A stretch of 64,000 bases of DNA from Topomyia yanbarensis. Lineage: Eukaryota > Arthropoda > Insecta > Diptera > Culicidae. The stretch is taken from assembly GCF_030247195.1 (NCBI RefSeq), contig NC_080671.1:12846843-12910842 (forward strand), given 5' to 3'. Positions 39,680 through 51,810 of the stretch are shown one piece after another; position 1 is the first letter of the stretch; each line of letters begins with the position of its first letter. The position numbers and the translations under genes were made by a program. The notes under the pieces were generated by a model. That model was not told where the DNA came from and made no database searches. It worked only from the letters and a program-made list of their open reading frames with translations.

Positions 39680-39943
39680 CTGTGTCGGAATCGTTATCGG
39701 TGTTTGTGCCATGGGTGTGATGGGCGTTACTGTCGGTGCGGGTGAATGTCGGTAGGGTTGTATTAGGGACAGCCGGCAGCGGAGGATAACCATGGCCATT
39801 GATTAGGTCTACGCTTTGCTTCAGTAGCTCGGAGGCGGGTTTTGGTCGAAGCAGTGGATTCACCTCGGATGACTTCGAGTTGGTTTCATTTTCCGAGCAA
39901 ACCAAGTTTAAGGCAACGTCCTGTTTTGGTTTTGCTGTTTTGT
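39680..39943 (-). CDS. Shox: Shox exon 2
   Basis: A 264-bp exon encoding 87 residues between two split Asp codons (each G|AC). It starts KTAKPKQDVALNLVCSENET and ends NTDNDSDT. It is hydrophilic and rich in Ser, Thr, Pro and Asn, with no known domain, as expected for the variable N-terminal half of SHOX-like proteins. The acceptor is TCTCATTACAG and the donor ACAG|GTAAAT. Entering and leaving phase 1 matches exon 1 and exon 3 exactly, which is the main support for joining them. Confidence 0.88.
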
Positions 39944-42224
39944 CTGTAATGAGAGATACATAACATTACTGTTAGGACATTTGTCGTAGTGGATGTGAAA
40001 TGATTAATTTTCGATAAGTGAAAGTTGCGTTTCGATACTCAGTCTCACAGCCATACATCGGAATAATCTCTATTATTAAATAAAAACTAAACAATTGTCT
40101 TTTGATTTGGCAATCGAATCGCCTTAGGTAGGTATAAAAGTAATTTTGGTTTTGTTTAGGGATTAAAATTTAGGATTCGCAGTGAAATTAGATAATTTCG
40201 GTACTCTGCAATCAATTTATTTATATATATATTAATTAATTAAATAATTAATTAATTAATTAATTAATTAATTAATTAATTAATTAATTAATTAATTAAT
40301 TAATTAATTAATTAATTAATTAATTAATTTATTAATTTATTAATTTATTCTTTTTTATTTATTTATTTATTTGTTTATTTATTTATTTATTTTATTTATT
40401 TATTTATTTATTGGAGCAGGGAAAAGCCCATTTGAGCCGAACACAAATTTGCTCTTTCTCGAGAGAGCGCAAAACCAAAATTAAACAAAACAAAATATTT
40501 ATGAGATTATGGGTCAAGTTTTAAAATATCACTGTAAAGACGTTTAGGGGAAACACGGGACAAATGATGTTCCTACCACTGACAATCCTAATCTAGTCTT
40601 TTGTATCTACTGTGAAAATAGTCGCTGGTTTCGAGAATTGTTTTGCTGTTACTTTGTAGTTGAATTACGAGCTGTAAAATAGAAACGTTACCTTCGACAT
40701 AATCGGAGGTGTTTAATGCGAAAAAACGTCTAATAAATATTTATTTCGTCAGAACGCAAATAAATGGTTCAGAAACCATTGTATGTCGTGATAAGAATTT
40801 GATTTCTACTTCATACTGAAATCCTATTAGATTATTTCTCAACTTAAATAGGTGTATCATATAAGATTTTTCAGGCTGGTGGCAGTGGCAGCCTTATAAA
40901 GGCTTCAGACACTTTATCCCATTGGAAATAACATTGAACGAAGGTTAAACCATAAATAATCTACCTGTAGAAGTGATACCTGTTCAAAACAGAATTGAAA
41001 ATTCAGTTGTCATATTATAAATCGCTAGAACCAAAGCAAAATACAGTAAGTATAAAACTCCTCCAAATCTCCGATCAGGTGGGTAGTCTGCTTCCACGCC
41101 AGATCCAATGGTTCAGCCCACCAGTTCGGGAAAACGCACGGTTCTTCAAAATTATTCACCCTCTGCTTGAGGTGTCGTTTAGGAACAATCCCATAAAAAT
41201 AAACCAAACACCCATTTCTGGTACGACAACAAACTGTAAATACCAGCTTACTAGGTTTAAGGTTTATCAGGGAAGCAAAAGTTACACATTCTTGAAAGCT
41301 GTGAAGTTTAAAGGCTCTCCTCCCCCTCATCCAGGCGCAACATTGCTATAAATGTCTGAGCTGCAGTTTGGCAATGAGCCCGGCATTGTCGAATAAAGGT
41401 TTCGGACGATTTAGCAAACAATTTTCAATGAAAGCCAAGAGATTGAAAATCAACATTATCGGCGTGGAAAACTAGTGACTACCTTTTTGGTAGATATGAT
41501 TTTTGATTTTTTGCATGTTTATTATAAGAGAATGTAGTGTAGGATACAGAGGCCCAGTGGCAATTCTTTAGACAAAAGACAAACAACACCCATATTCTTG
41601 TTTGAATATGCTACACATTTAGATGAAAAGTAACACTTTGTCGCAATATTATAAAATATTGTATAAACTTTTCAAACAACCTAGTATAAGGTACAGAAAA
41701 TGATTGAAAAATTCATTACATCCTCAAAATCTTGATAATTGTTGAAAATTATTTTTCGCTCCTTTCGCAGGAATAAATTAGCCAATCTTGTATTTTTAAA
41801 CCATTTTAAATATTATTTTAATTCAATTAGTAGTGCGATTGGGCCTTCTTGATTTATCCAAAATATAAAGAAGTTGGATTTGAATGTTTCGTGTTCCACA
41901 GTAACTGACATCAACTTGATGTCAGCTAGACGACATCCACTAGACGACAAATCCAACTCCTTTAAGTCAGTTTTTGTGTCCTTAACAAATTGGTGCAACC
42001 ATTTTTTTCCTATCCAAAATATGATTCCATGGTACGTATACGAAATATATAATTTCAAACAACCAATTATGTTGATTGAATTAGTTTGCTCCTTAAGCCA
42101 ACTTTGATCTTGTTTCAACTCCTTCAGTTCCATGTTGTTTATAAACAACAACGTTTTTATAAACAACGTTTATTAAAAGCTATTATTTTTTGTTTTTTCC
42201 TTTTTTATCTCGACTAATACCATT
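39944..42224. other. Shox intron 1, proximal part
   Basis: It holds the tetranucleotide array at 40215-40412. Two regions (40995-41351 and 41813-42166) are open on both strands for about 350 bp, but neither frame shows a recognised domain, so I leave them uncalled. Confidence 0.45.
40215..40412. repeat. TTAA and TTTA tetranucleotide arrays
   Basis: Almost pure TTAA units run from about 40232 to 40330, then TTTA/ATTT units run to about 40412. The sequence is pure A/T and prone to slippage and hairpins. Confidence 0.97.
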
Positions 42225-42620
42225 TTCTTTATTAATTTATTAGCGACATTCGATTTATTACTTTATTACTTTTTAGCGACATTCGATTAGCTAGAGATTA
42301 CTGAGTAGGGAAAGTTATGAAAATTTAGAGCCATAGTACTCAAGTGAGAGCAAGGATGTGAAATATACAGATCGGTAGACAGTGACAGCATGATTAGAAA
42401 CAGGCTTAAAATCTTACGGACTAATCTTTAGTCTTCTGCTGGCAGGAGTCGAGCTTAGGCAGCATTACTAGGAAGCACTCAAATCTGCCAATATATCTCC
42501 CGGCAAAGACAGGCTTGTCTTTCTTTACCATGCGAACCGACAAAACAGAAGTCATCTAACATATGTCAACGATTACAGCATCAAGAAAATGCTGATGTTC
42601 ATCTCTGTTTGCCTTTCGAA
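42225..42620 (+). repeat. Repeat family B copy
   Basis: It contains ACATTCGATTAGCTAGAGAT, GAGCCATAGTACTCAAGTGA, GTCGAGCTTAGGCAGCATTA and AAAGACAGGCTTGTCTTTC. Its first 250 bp is matched in inverse orientation at 45285-45525, so the pair encloses the Tc1 relic and a MITE. Confidence 0.7.
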
Positions 42621-42772
42621 TGCCGGGGTAGTTTTTATTTGACTATTGCACTATGGTCCCAAAAGCTGTATTTAGGAAAACAAAACTGTTTGCGCCTAAA
42701 CCATTGGTTTTAGTTATACAGTATATTCGGCAAACTTTCTTAGAACTTTCTTGCCGATTTTTTTTTATATTA

Positions 42773-43032
42773 GGGATCATCCATAAATGACGTAGCATTA
42801 TATGGGGGAGGGGGGAGTTTTGTATTTTATGATGATGTGTGACGACAGGGGGGCTGGGGGTCATGTCATGCTACGTAGCTTTTTTAAAAGAGAATAGAAT
42901 AGCATTTTTAAAAAAATTGCGGTGGCAAGGGGGGCAGGGTTACCGTCAAGCTACGTAATTACCAGGGCGTATTTAGAGGAGGGTGGTGTTAAAAATCACG
43001 CAAAAAATGCTACGTCATTTATGGATGGTCCC
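42773..43032. mobile_element. MITE, Harbinger-like, TTA duplication
   Basis: A 260-bp element with ends GGGATCATCCATAAATGACG and CGTCATTTATGGATGGTCCC, giving terminal repeats of about 27 bp with one mismatch. TTA lies on both sides (42770-42772 and 43033-43035). The interior is G-rich with repeated CTACGTA. TWA duplication suggests PIF/Harbinger, but Tc1/mariner (TA) cannot be excluded. Confidence 0.88.
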
Positions 43033-43035
43033 TTA

Positions 43036-44466
43036 ATTACAGTACACAGTTACAGTTACAGTAGTGGTAGTTTCAAACATCGTTAATTCTAAATCGGCCA
43101 AAAAAGTTATCTATGCTCACTTAAGTAAATCCTTTTTGGTTCGGACTAGTGCTCAAAACGAGTGCTAGAAAGAAAATGCTTTAATTCACGTCTTGTTATC
43201 TTAAAATGAAAGCTTGAAACGAGTTTGTTATTCATAACAGCGGAAATTATTGTATGCTTTTACAACATTTATGCAATGTTTGAAAGCATAAATTAAAAAT
43301 CAATAACAATGACAGCTGTCGGTAAGCTAAAGGTTTTCAATTCTTTGTTACTATAAACAAATAAAAGTAAGAGGTCTGAAAATCGCTAACCGCGAACTGG
43401 CAAAATAACTCATAAGCATAATTCCCTAGCATCTCTAAAATGCATGTTGGCGGTACTTGCTTTATTGACCATGTAATAGATAACTTTTATTTAGAATTTA
43501 CCATGGTATGCTATTAACACTATTGTAAGTTCACGCTATCATGACTGTTTTTTTTTCAAAAAGTGTCACATATTCATGACTTTTGGCATTATCACACACA
43601 TTGACTATTTCTCAGTTGATTTTACCATAAGAGATTGAGCGATGAAAGCGTGACCCCTTAAAATTACTATTTCTCACTTGTCATTTCATACATTGATTTA
43701 TCGTAAATACTTTGTTTGCATTTGCTGAAGTAACAAAGTTATTGGGGGAGTGTGAATCTTCTTCGCGAGCGGTTGACTCTTGTAGAGCTTTCTTCGAGTC
43801 GTTTAATTTTCATTATTTTCGGCGCAGTTTTGCTGCCTCCCGGTTATCGAAAGTGTCAATAAGGGTGCAATTTAACGATTATACAAAGTGAAGTGGCTTA
43901 TAAAAGCATTTTCGGCATATTTTTGAGTGACGCGAGTGGTGACAGTTTGTGAAAATCGAATTCCGGCAAATGAAAGAATATCTTTTCCTCGCATTACGGG
44001 CCGTCGATTCCCGATGCAAGGACAATAAAAGTGCACAAAAAACATCTAGAAACACAGTGTATATTCTAAAAATAGTGAAAAATGGTTTTTCAGAGAAAAA
44101 AATTCAATCCGAAAAGTGAAAAAAGATACGGCAATAAGAAAAATTAGAATATTCAAATAATCGGCGTTTCACCAGCGACTAGTGACTACCAGGTGTCGCC
44201 CCAAAATTCTTCGCCCGAAAAATAGGTGGCAAACCAGCCAGTCGGTGCTCAGCTAATTTCGTCCGCGTCCCTTGTCACCTATTTTTTTATTGGGTGTTTC
44301 CTAGGCGTCATTCATCTTTGGAGCCGCCTTGGATATTCAACTGTTTTTTTTAACTTTCTTTTTTTGCGAATAAGTAGAGGTTTTGATTCTTTAATATTCG
44401 GGATTGCAGATATTTTGTCGCATGTAAATTTTGGGTGTTCGTTGATGTGATGGCACTGTAAGGGAA
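43036..44466. other. Shox intron 1 with a leader-like block
   Basis: No open frame is supported. The block at about 43740-44230 has a GC content and word use like a transcribed leader (GTGACGCGAGTGGTGACAG, AGTGAAAAATGG), not like the AT-rich intron around it. It could be the 5' leader of a LINE or an alternative Shox-locus exon. This is only an impression. Confidence 0.3.
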
Positions 44467-45284
44467 CACGTACACTGCTGGTCAATAAAATAGGTGTGAG
44501 ATAAAAGTACATGAAATTTTGTTTTTTCTCTAAAAATATGTTTATATTCAAATATGTTATAGTAAGGCACAGTCGTAAATATGAAAAAGAACACTTTTAT
44601 TTGTAAATTAAATGTTATGTTGAAATCATTCCTTTACATAATTCGATGTGTGTTTTTGGTCAATATCTTGCTGAAACTGTCATGTAAAGGCACGTTATCT
44701 TTGGCATAGGACTGCATGACATCCTTTAGGATGTCCATACTTTAGCCTTGCATTCGAATCTTGCCATTATAGTGGCGTTGCAAAGAATAGGACCTGCGCC
44801 ATTCCAAGAAAAGCAAGCCCCAAACCTCATTGTTCTCGCCTCCGTGCTTTACCATATTTTGCGTGTGCCGCAGATCAAACTGTTTGCACTTTGGACGTTT
44901 AACGTTTAGTTGTGCATCGGAGGAAAACAGGTTTACCTGTGATTCTTCCCTCCGAAGGATATGTCGCCATGTTTTGATTCCTTCTGAACCAGGCCCATTA
45001 ACGCTGTTGAAAAGCAAATTGCATTTTTCTTCAAAGGCGTTGGCTTCGAAATAGTGGAATTTTCTTAGCAACTCTTACTGGAAGATTGAAATTTTACGGC
45101 CTACAGCGAACTGTTCTCGGACCTACCACTTTTCCAATTTGTGCTGAATTGGTCTTGGATGACGCGAATGGATCAGATTTCGCTAAAATTGCAATACGAT
45201 GGTCAGCTGCTAAAGATGTCTTCTTGGGTTTTTTGCGTGTTTCCTTTTTTTAAAGGTTTTAAGGCATTTGTAACGAAGACCGAA
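44467..45284 (-). pseudogene. Tc1-like transposon remnant
   Basis: The minus strand encodes Tc1 transposase pieces in order: KKPKKTSLAADHRIAILAKS (DNA-binding domain), GPRTVRC, and, after frame breaks, WRHILRREESQVNLFSSDAQ, VKRPKCKQFD and VKHGGENNEVWG (corresponding to the usual VMVWG). One end, TACACTGCTGGTCAATAAAA, looks like a Tc1 terminus next to TA at 44470. The other end is missing and family B sequence begins at about 45285. Not functional. Confidence 0.8.
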
Positions 45285-45525
45285 GCTTAGGCAGCATAAC
45301 TAAGCATGATTCGTAGTTATGCTGCCTAAGCTCGACCCTCATAAGCAGAAGACAAAGATTAAGCCCGTACGATATTAAGCCTGTTCTAATGACCCTGCCA
45401 CTTCTAGTTTTCTGATCTGTTTACTTCACATCCTTGCTCTCACTTGAGTACTATGGCTCTAATTTTTATAACTTTCCCTACCCAGTAATCTCTAGCTAAT
45501 TGAATGTCGTTAAAATGTAAAAAAA
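45285..45525 (-). repeat. Repeat family B copy, inverted
   Basis: The reverse complement of the start of 42225-42620: CTTGAGTACTATGGCTCTAA, CAGTAATCTCTAGCTAATTG and GCTGCCTAAGCTCGACCCTC are shared. A small hairpin GCTTAGGCAGCATAACTA...TAGTTATGCTGCCTAAGC sits at about 45290-45333. Confidence 0.75.
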
Positions 45526-45595
45526 GAAAATGTGACTAACATATTCGAAATAAAAAAGGAAAACGTATTATTTGTAATTTTCATATTAAACAATA

Positions 45596-46082
45596 GGGAT
45601 CTTTAATTTGGAAAAATTGTGCCAGTTTTTCATATGTATTGATAGCGGGTATCCTTACGAGTACACTCATATCATTCTTAAACCTTAATTATTCATTTAT
45701 GATTTTTAAATTTAAAAAAACCAAATTAAACTCAACCAGCAAACTGACAGTTGTCCTACTAAATGACGTATCTGCAAATATCTCGTTCGCCTTATTGTTA
45801 ACCGGGACAGCACCCCACACAGCATGATCTGGTACTTTTTCAATCCGCTAGCAACCTGCCATCCCAAGTTTCATCTGCAAACTATGGTAGATCTGATAAG
45901 GCAACCTATAGGGTCGTGCAAGTCGCATGGGTTTGGATGTGTTATTATCCTAAAAGGAAACAAATTAAAAAATGTTTTTTTCAATAGTTTCGGGCCAAAA
46001 AATTGAAAAAGGACTGAGATATTAACTCACGGTACTAATCTGCATCAGAATATGCCTTAACCCGCACACCCCTAAAGATCCC
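45596..46082. mobile_element. Possible TA-flanked MITE
   Basis: GGGATCTTTA at the left and TAAAGATCCC at the right, each next to TA (45594-45595 and 46083-46084). The terminal repeat is only 10 bp and the interior is not informative, so the call is tentative. Confidence 0.4.
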
Positions 46083-46084
46083 TA

Positions 46085-49000
46085 TTAAGGGCGATAAAAT
46101 GGCGCATTCCCTGGGCGATTTGGGGGCGATTTAAGGGCAGGCAGAACGGCCAAAAATGACGGCGGCAAATCGCCCAAATGTTGCATTTGAAATAGCCCCC
46201 TAATAGACCTTTCTCGTCAAAAAATTTTATATGATAGGATGCTTCCTTTTTTATCCCCAATTCGTTACTGCCGATTGCCGCGATGATTTGGTACCTCTAA
46301 CTATTGAAAAAATCAAAAATAGTGCAAGCTGCTCATTTAACCCCATATTCTGAATACCTATCTTGCCTTGTTTCCCCGTATTTTTACACCATTTGGATGA
46401 ATTTCCTGTGGGGAATACTAAAAGGATGCCAGCTCTGCATATATATTAGTAAATCTGCAGATTTTGCATTTGCACTGCAGATGTTTTGCAGATTACAAAT
46501 ATTTAGCAGAACAAAGCCTATGCCAGCCAATTTATACACAAGCCTTCAACATTTTTGATCATTTAAAATATATACATACTACATTTCTATGTCAAATTTA
46601 TTGAAGATTTTTGTAGCAATCTGCAGACTTTTATATTTTCACTGCAGGCTATTATTTAAATAGACCTGGCATCACTGATGCTGAAATGATGCATTCATAT
46701 TTGACAGGTATATAGAGACATAGAGCATTGCATGAAAATGTATAAACTCACTTTTCTGACAGTTCAGTGTGCTTGTTTACCTAAGACTTGTTTACATGGA
46801 CTTTTAAAATTTACATTACTTGAATACTTTCGATGCTCTTTGAAAGACTATCAACTCAAGAGGGATGAGAATTGGAACAATGGGAACCTGGTGCCACATT
46901 ATGCAACCAATTCGAATCGACCTTTTCACACAAACTTGAATACAATAAACCTTTCGTTTCGAGATGCGTAATGTCACCCCTGGTTCATACATTGACCAAT
47001 CGGCGCTGGATGAAAAACCCGGTGGCATATGCTGAATCGTAAGATCAAGCATTGGGCTATAAAACGATTGCTTTCTGGATGATGGATAAGGATTTGTACA
47101 CATTTGTTTGTTTGCTCGTCGGTTAAGTCCTAACAAGATGATCCGATTTATTACTCATTTTTAGGTGGTGAAGTTTACCTGAACTTTATAGGTAACGAAT
47201 TCGGTTGATGATAAGTTGTTGAAATGATCGTTCAATGCCCATACCGAAAAACGTTTCCATTGGTCAGAATGCCTACCAGCGTATGATAGCTGCAAACATG
47301 AGGACAACAAGGTTATCGCTTTCGAATGGAACAATTATTTATTATTCGTGTTCAAGTTCCATTACAGCAAAAGTTTCGTCGATTGACGATTATCGCATTG
47401 TCGTTGATTTAGCCGGCAAATGCAAAACAGTACTCGGCACTGACGATAAGGAGTAAGAAGGATTTGATAGGAGTGATAAGAATGCAGAGCATTATACATT
47501 CTGGAAGAATATCAGGGTGGAGAAATTATATGTAAATTTATATTATATCCCGAGTTGCCATCATTTTTGCACCGCAATAAAGCTTTCTGCAACTGCTGTC
47601 GTGTTCAAATTGGCAGGAAATAACTAGGCAGCGAATGATAAATTGCATAGTTAATTTATTTACTTTTTCGGAAGGATAAGTAATTAGTATGTTGTGAATA
47701 TATATTTGTCGCCGGCGCCGTGTGTTATAGTGGTACCGGACGGAACCGTTGATCAGCAGACCGTCCTTGTCGTACTGCTGCTACTCTATCAGTCTCTCTC
47801 TCGACTGAGGACTACAATTTCGGTCGACTAAATTGTGCTATGAAAATTGTACTTCCTGGAATTTCACCTAACGAGATCAATTCATTGTGAGGAATTTCGC
47901 TGCGTTCCAATATTGCTTGCCTCTGTAGATGATAATGTGTGTGGATTCACTTCGGCAGCCAGGTCTTATGTTTTGGGTAATTTTGCTATCTTATTCTGCT
48001 GAATAAATCATCTGGCTAAAGCCTCTACGTTATACTATGGTCACTTTAAAAACGCATTGCTATTTAATCTTGTAGCTCTTGGCAAGTCGGTGCTGGCACT
48101 GTTCTCGACTAATCCTGGCACTATACCGCTGACGTCGCACTTATTACGGTGATCAAACTTGGCGAGAGCGGCAGTGGTTTCGTCGGAATTGTTCACTCGA
48201 CAAGCAGGAAGTGCAAGGACTCTGCTACTAATACCTGAGCCCCTCGTTGAAACCTTCGTCCTGTCGGAGTGTTAGCTTCGTCCGATACCGGAGCGTATTG
48301 CTGAACCGAAGCAGTCTGCTACTGGCGCTGCTTCCTTCGAATCGGAATCGCTGAATATTCCCGTTAGCCGAATGTCCAACGTGGCCCAAGGCAAACCGAT
48401 TGCAGCAATACCACCAACCGTAGCTGAAATTTTGGCCTTTAATCCAAGTCCCTGCCATTGACATAGCGACAGACGAGTGCGGCGCAGGTTGGACCATCGG
48501 TTGACTCGGTGCCGGACAGGGCGAAACAGCTGCAACAGGAGCGGACCTAGTATGGGGTGTAAAGGTCATCAATTGCCATAGATCACCAAAATGCTCTGCG
48601 ACTAACATTGTGAACAAAACAAACCAAACGAAATTGATCGCAACAACGATAAAATAATCTAAATTCTACCCAAACATTTGAAAATGAGAAAAAGGCAAAA
48701 GAAGTTTTGGTCGAATTCATTATAATTCTATTTAAAAATTGAATACTGTTTTATTTAGTTTGATTGCGCATATTGTTTACATCAGACACACCCCTTAATT
48801 CATTGAGTACGTATTTCACTGCCTTTATAATCCTTTTGGAATCAGTTACAATAGTCCTTTATAATCATTTTATAATAAGTGTATTGCTAGTTAGGACTTT
48901 TATATCAGCCGGGCTCTTTTATAATGTGTTATAAAATCATTATCAAAATTCTTCATAATCCATTGTTGCGTTATGTTTATGTACATGGCCAGATAGATAG

Positions 49001-50209
49001 TTTTTAACTGGGACGGAACGTGTGGATACGAAAAAACCTAATGTCAATTGTAGCCAGGGGGAGCTGTCAAATGCAGCCAAAATGAACCGTCAAATGCAGT
49101 CAGGGGGGCTGCCAAATGTAGCCAGTCCATTTAAAACATGTGAGGAAGAAAGAGTGGCTATGCAAGACGAGAAATAAAATGAACAGAAAAAAGAAAACAT
49201 CTATCCACAGGTTCTGTCCCAGGATTTTAATAGAGAACATAAAAATTCGATTTATTTGCATTTGGCAGTAGGCCTTTTTCAAATGTTTGGCTAGAAATTC
49301 CTTGCTTCTTCAATGAATCATGTACAAGAAAAGTAAAAATGTTAAATTTAACGGAACAATGTATGATGCCGACATCAATTAAAAAATACAGCTGAGCGAC
49401 CTTGTTGGGAAAGTGTTAACATTTGGCAGCGAACCAAACCAAGTTTCTCATACTATGATCGAATCAACAAAAATTCCAAGATCATGTAAACAATCTCTTT
49501 GAATTGTCAAAAAAGTGAGGTTAAACATTACCATGCAACGTTCTCCACCGAGAGGCTCACTTTAGTTTGTTTACATAACCAATTAACTTTGTACCGCGAC
49601 TCACCACTTCATTTGCCGCATTGCCAGGAAGCCAAGCAAAAATATACAAAACAGTGCTGCCCAAACACATATTTTGAGTCCCACCATTCTTGCAAAGGTG
49701 AAAAAATACTCAACATTCTTGCATTTTTTAAATTTAAAAAAATCATTAAAAAATCACGATAGCTCTAAAAAGTCTCATTTCAGCGGAAATATTCTTAAAA
49801 ATGTGTAGTCTTTTGAATAAAATAAGAAAAAAGGGGGTTAGGTCGGACGAGAAAGGTCTATTGCCAGCAACTTGCTGGCAAATTGAAGGGCAATTAGCGC
49901 AGCCGAGTTGGCAAATAGCCCCCCGTTAGCCAGCAACTTCCCTTTTTGACTGGGATCGAACTGCAAGTCACTTTGCTTCCATGGGATCGAACGAATCCTA
50001 CACAATAAGCTGAAAACTAGCAACTTCAAAACCGTAGCATTCTAGGAACTTTTCTTGACGGGATAGAATGTGTGGAAAAGCGGGCATCGAGCGGTTACAT
50101 TCGGTTACCAGAGCGACGGCACACCAAACGAGTTGGTAATCAGCTTTGTCGTGCTGGCCAAAATGCGCCAACGCGTAATCAAGTAGTAGACGATCAGCGA
50201 AAGGATGTA
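46085..50209. other. Shox intron 1, long unassigned stretch
   Basis: No gene is supported. The GC-rich block at about 47700-48600 reads like an old retroelement or leader (an open minus frame at 48228-48617 has no recognised domain). Related short blocks containing GACGAGAAAGGTCTATT and an AAATAGCCCCC run occur at about 46185-46225 and 49840-49935. A block with repeated CTGCAG (46430-46670) may be a MITE with GATGCCAG-type ends. Confidence 0.4.
49042..49128. repeat. Short minisatellite, about 23-bp unit
   Basis: Four imperfect units of the form TGTCAAATGCAGCCA plus a variable G-rich or A-rich filler. Confidence 0.7.
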
Positions 50210-51330
50210 TGTGGATCAAAGGCCGCTTCTACAACTACAGCATCGTCAACGTGCACTGCTCTCACGAAGCGAGACCCGAGAACGAGAAAGACGCATTTTA
50301 CGTGCATTTGGAGTACGCGGCATAATGGTAAGCTCCTCATTAGCGACATGAACGCCACCCTTGAAATCATCTGATTAACAAACTGAGAACCAAATCGACC
50401 ACGTTCTAATGAACGGAAACTTCTTCTCCGACATCACAGTGCGAATATAGATTCGGAATCACCTACAGGAAGATCAGGATACCGAGGCGATGGAGCATCT
50501 GCACAGAGTTACGAAAATTCTACGAGTAGGTAAATCGCTCGAGAAAAGGCTATGTATGAAGATATACTAATGGAGACCTTCTCACGACCGAGTGTGATCT
50601 GATCGATACGTATATTATGACGAAAATCGAAATAGCAGTAGACGGCGAGAGTATCGCAAGAATCAGTCTGGGGATATACGCAGCTGACGACAGATTCCCA
50701 GCGCCGGATCTACCTAAGATTCATGAGGAGATCGGACGGATGAGGACTGATAACGCCGCTGGTTTAACGCCTAAAACACAACCACCCCCCCCCCCCCCCC
50801 GCTACGACACTGCGCTCTGTGAAATCCCATGACTTTGGAAGAAGTCACTGGACACGAGAGACACAAGAGCAAGACTTCCCTCTACGAACGGCTGCTGCAC
50901 GAGAACGAAGATGGACTGAGACAAGCATATTTGACCAGGGTGGCCAGATAGAATTCCTTAATATCGGTAGGGTCACTAAAAGTTTATCGGTAGGCCGGAT
51001 TGTTGTCCCAAAAACGTATAGTGTTGACATGGTTGACATAGAATTATAAAATACTGAAAACACAGATCTCAGACCAAATCCAACCCAAAAATGAATGTTG
51101 AGTAGGATGTGTCCAAAATCAATAGTAGTTTTCGCTATGGATAACAAAATATCGGTAGTTTTGCCGTGGTCGTCTGTGAATCGGTAGGGAAGACCAAAAT
51201 CGGTAGGACTACCTATAAATCGGTAGGTCTGGACACCCTGTATTTGACATCCACTGTGCAATGGCAATGCTGCCAACACAGCAAGTATGCCATAAGCAGC
51301 ATTAGCGAGGGGTAAGAGACTAAGTGATTA
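50210..51330 (+). pseudogene. Decayed RTE-clade LINE fragment
   Basis: Plus-strand pieces: RFYNYSIVNVHCSHEARPE and NEKDAFYVHLEYAA (endonuclease), then an NQIDHV-like segment with FFSDIT. After that comes the linker YAADDRFPAPDLPKIHEEIG, matching the linker AEDITLPAPDLQEIQEEINR of the RTE at 33401. Frames break often. A pure C run of about 16 bases at about 50787-50802 interrupts the linker and a hAT MITE is inserted at 50936-51240. Confidence 0.75.
50936..51240. mobile_element. hAT-like MITE with 8-bp duplication
   Basis: The ends CAGGGTGGCCAGA and TCTGGACACCCTG are flanked by a perfect 8-bp duplication TATTTGAC (50928-50935 and 51241-51248). The interior has repeated ATCGGTAGG motifs near both ends, which may be subterminal transposase sites. 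305 bp, no coding capacity. 8-bp duplication plus CAGGGTG ends is the hAT signature. Confidence 0.93.
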
Positions 51331-51419
51331 AGTCTTTACCTCACTCGTTCCACTCAATTCGTTGAGTTCGGTAAATGTATGTGTGCTTATGAGTCGCACA
51401 TCGGTTACTTGAAGATAAC

Positions 51420-51810
51420 CGACCCTTTTTTCAAACTTAGTCTCAAATGGTCGGTGTTAGGTCAGATCGGACTAAGTCGCAAAATCTTAAAAAATGAGAT
51501 GATGATAACATTAGATAAGTAATTTTCACAGCTTGGTGTTAAATTACATAGATTTGCAGGCCAGTAGTCGCTTTGATCGCATTGGCCATCTAGGACAGTC
51601 TTGACCCCCGAGGACTTGCAATGTTCACAGTTAATTTCATACTTATTCCTCATAAAATTCTTGGCCGATGTCCACCATCTTTCAAATTTGAAGTGATTGA
51701 TGCAATGCTTCAATTGGCTGTTGAATTTCATCACGATCTGACTTTAGTTGGTTAGTGTGGACCCATTAGAATTACCCATATACCTCTTCCATCATAATAC
51801 ACGGTTAAAA
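51420..51810 (+). repeat. Repeat family A, partial copy
   Basis: Diverged monomer sequence: AACTTAGTCTCAAATG, GCATTGGCCATCTAGGACAG, TTGACCCCCGAGGACTTGC and AATTACCCATATA in the family order. Ends are not preserved. Confidence 0.6.

Noticed and set aside
40995..42166. Two regions open on both strands
   Set aside because: Long enough to notice, but neither strand shows a domain, splice context or similarity I can name.
42120..42180. Similarity to the start of the piggyBac-like MITE (ATGTTGTTT..ACAACAACG)
   Set aside because: The shared part is short and lacks the TTAA and CCC end, so it may be chance or a distant relic.
48228..48617. 129-codon minus frame in a GC-rich block
   Set aside because: No recognisable domain; possibly an old LTR or leader fragment, but no primer-binding site or terminal repeat could be fixed.
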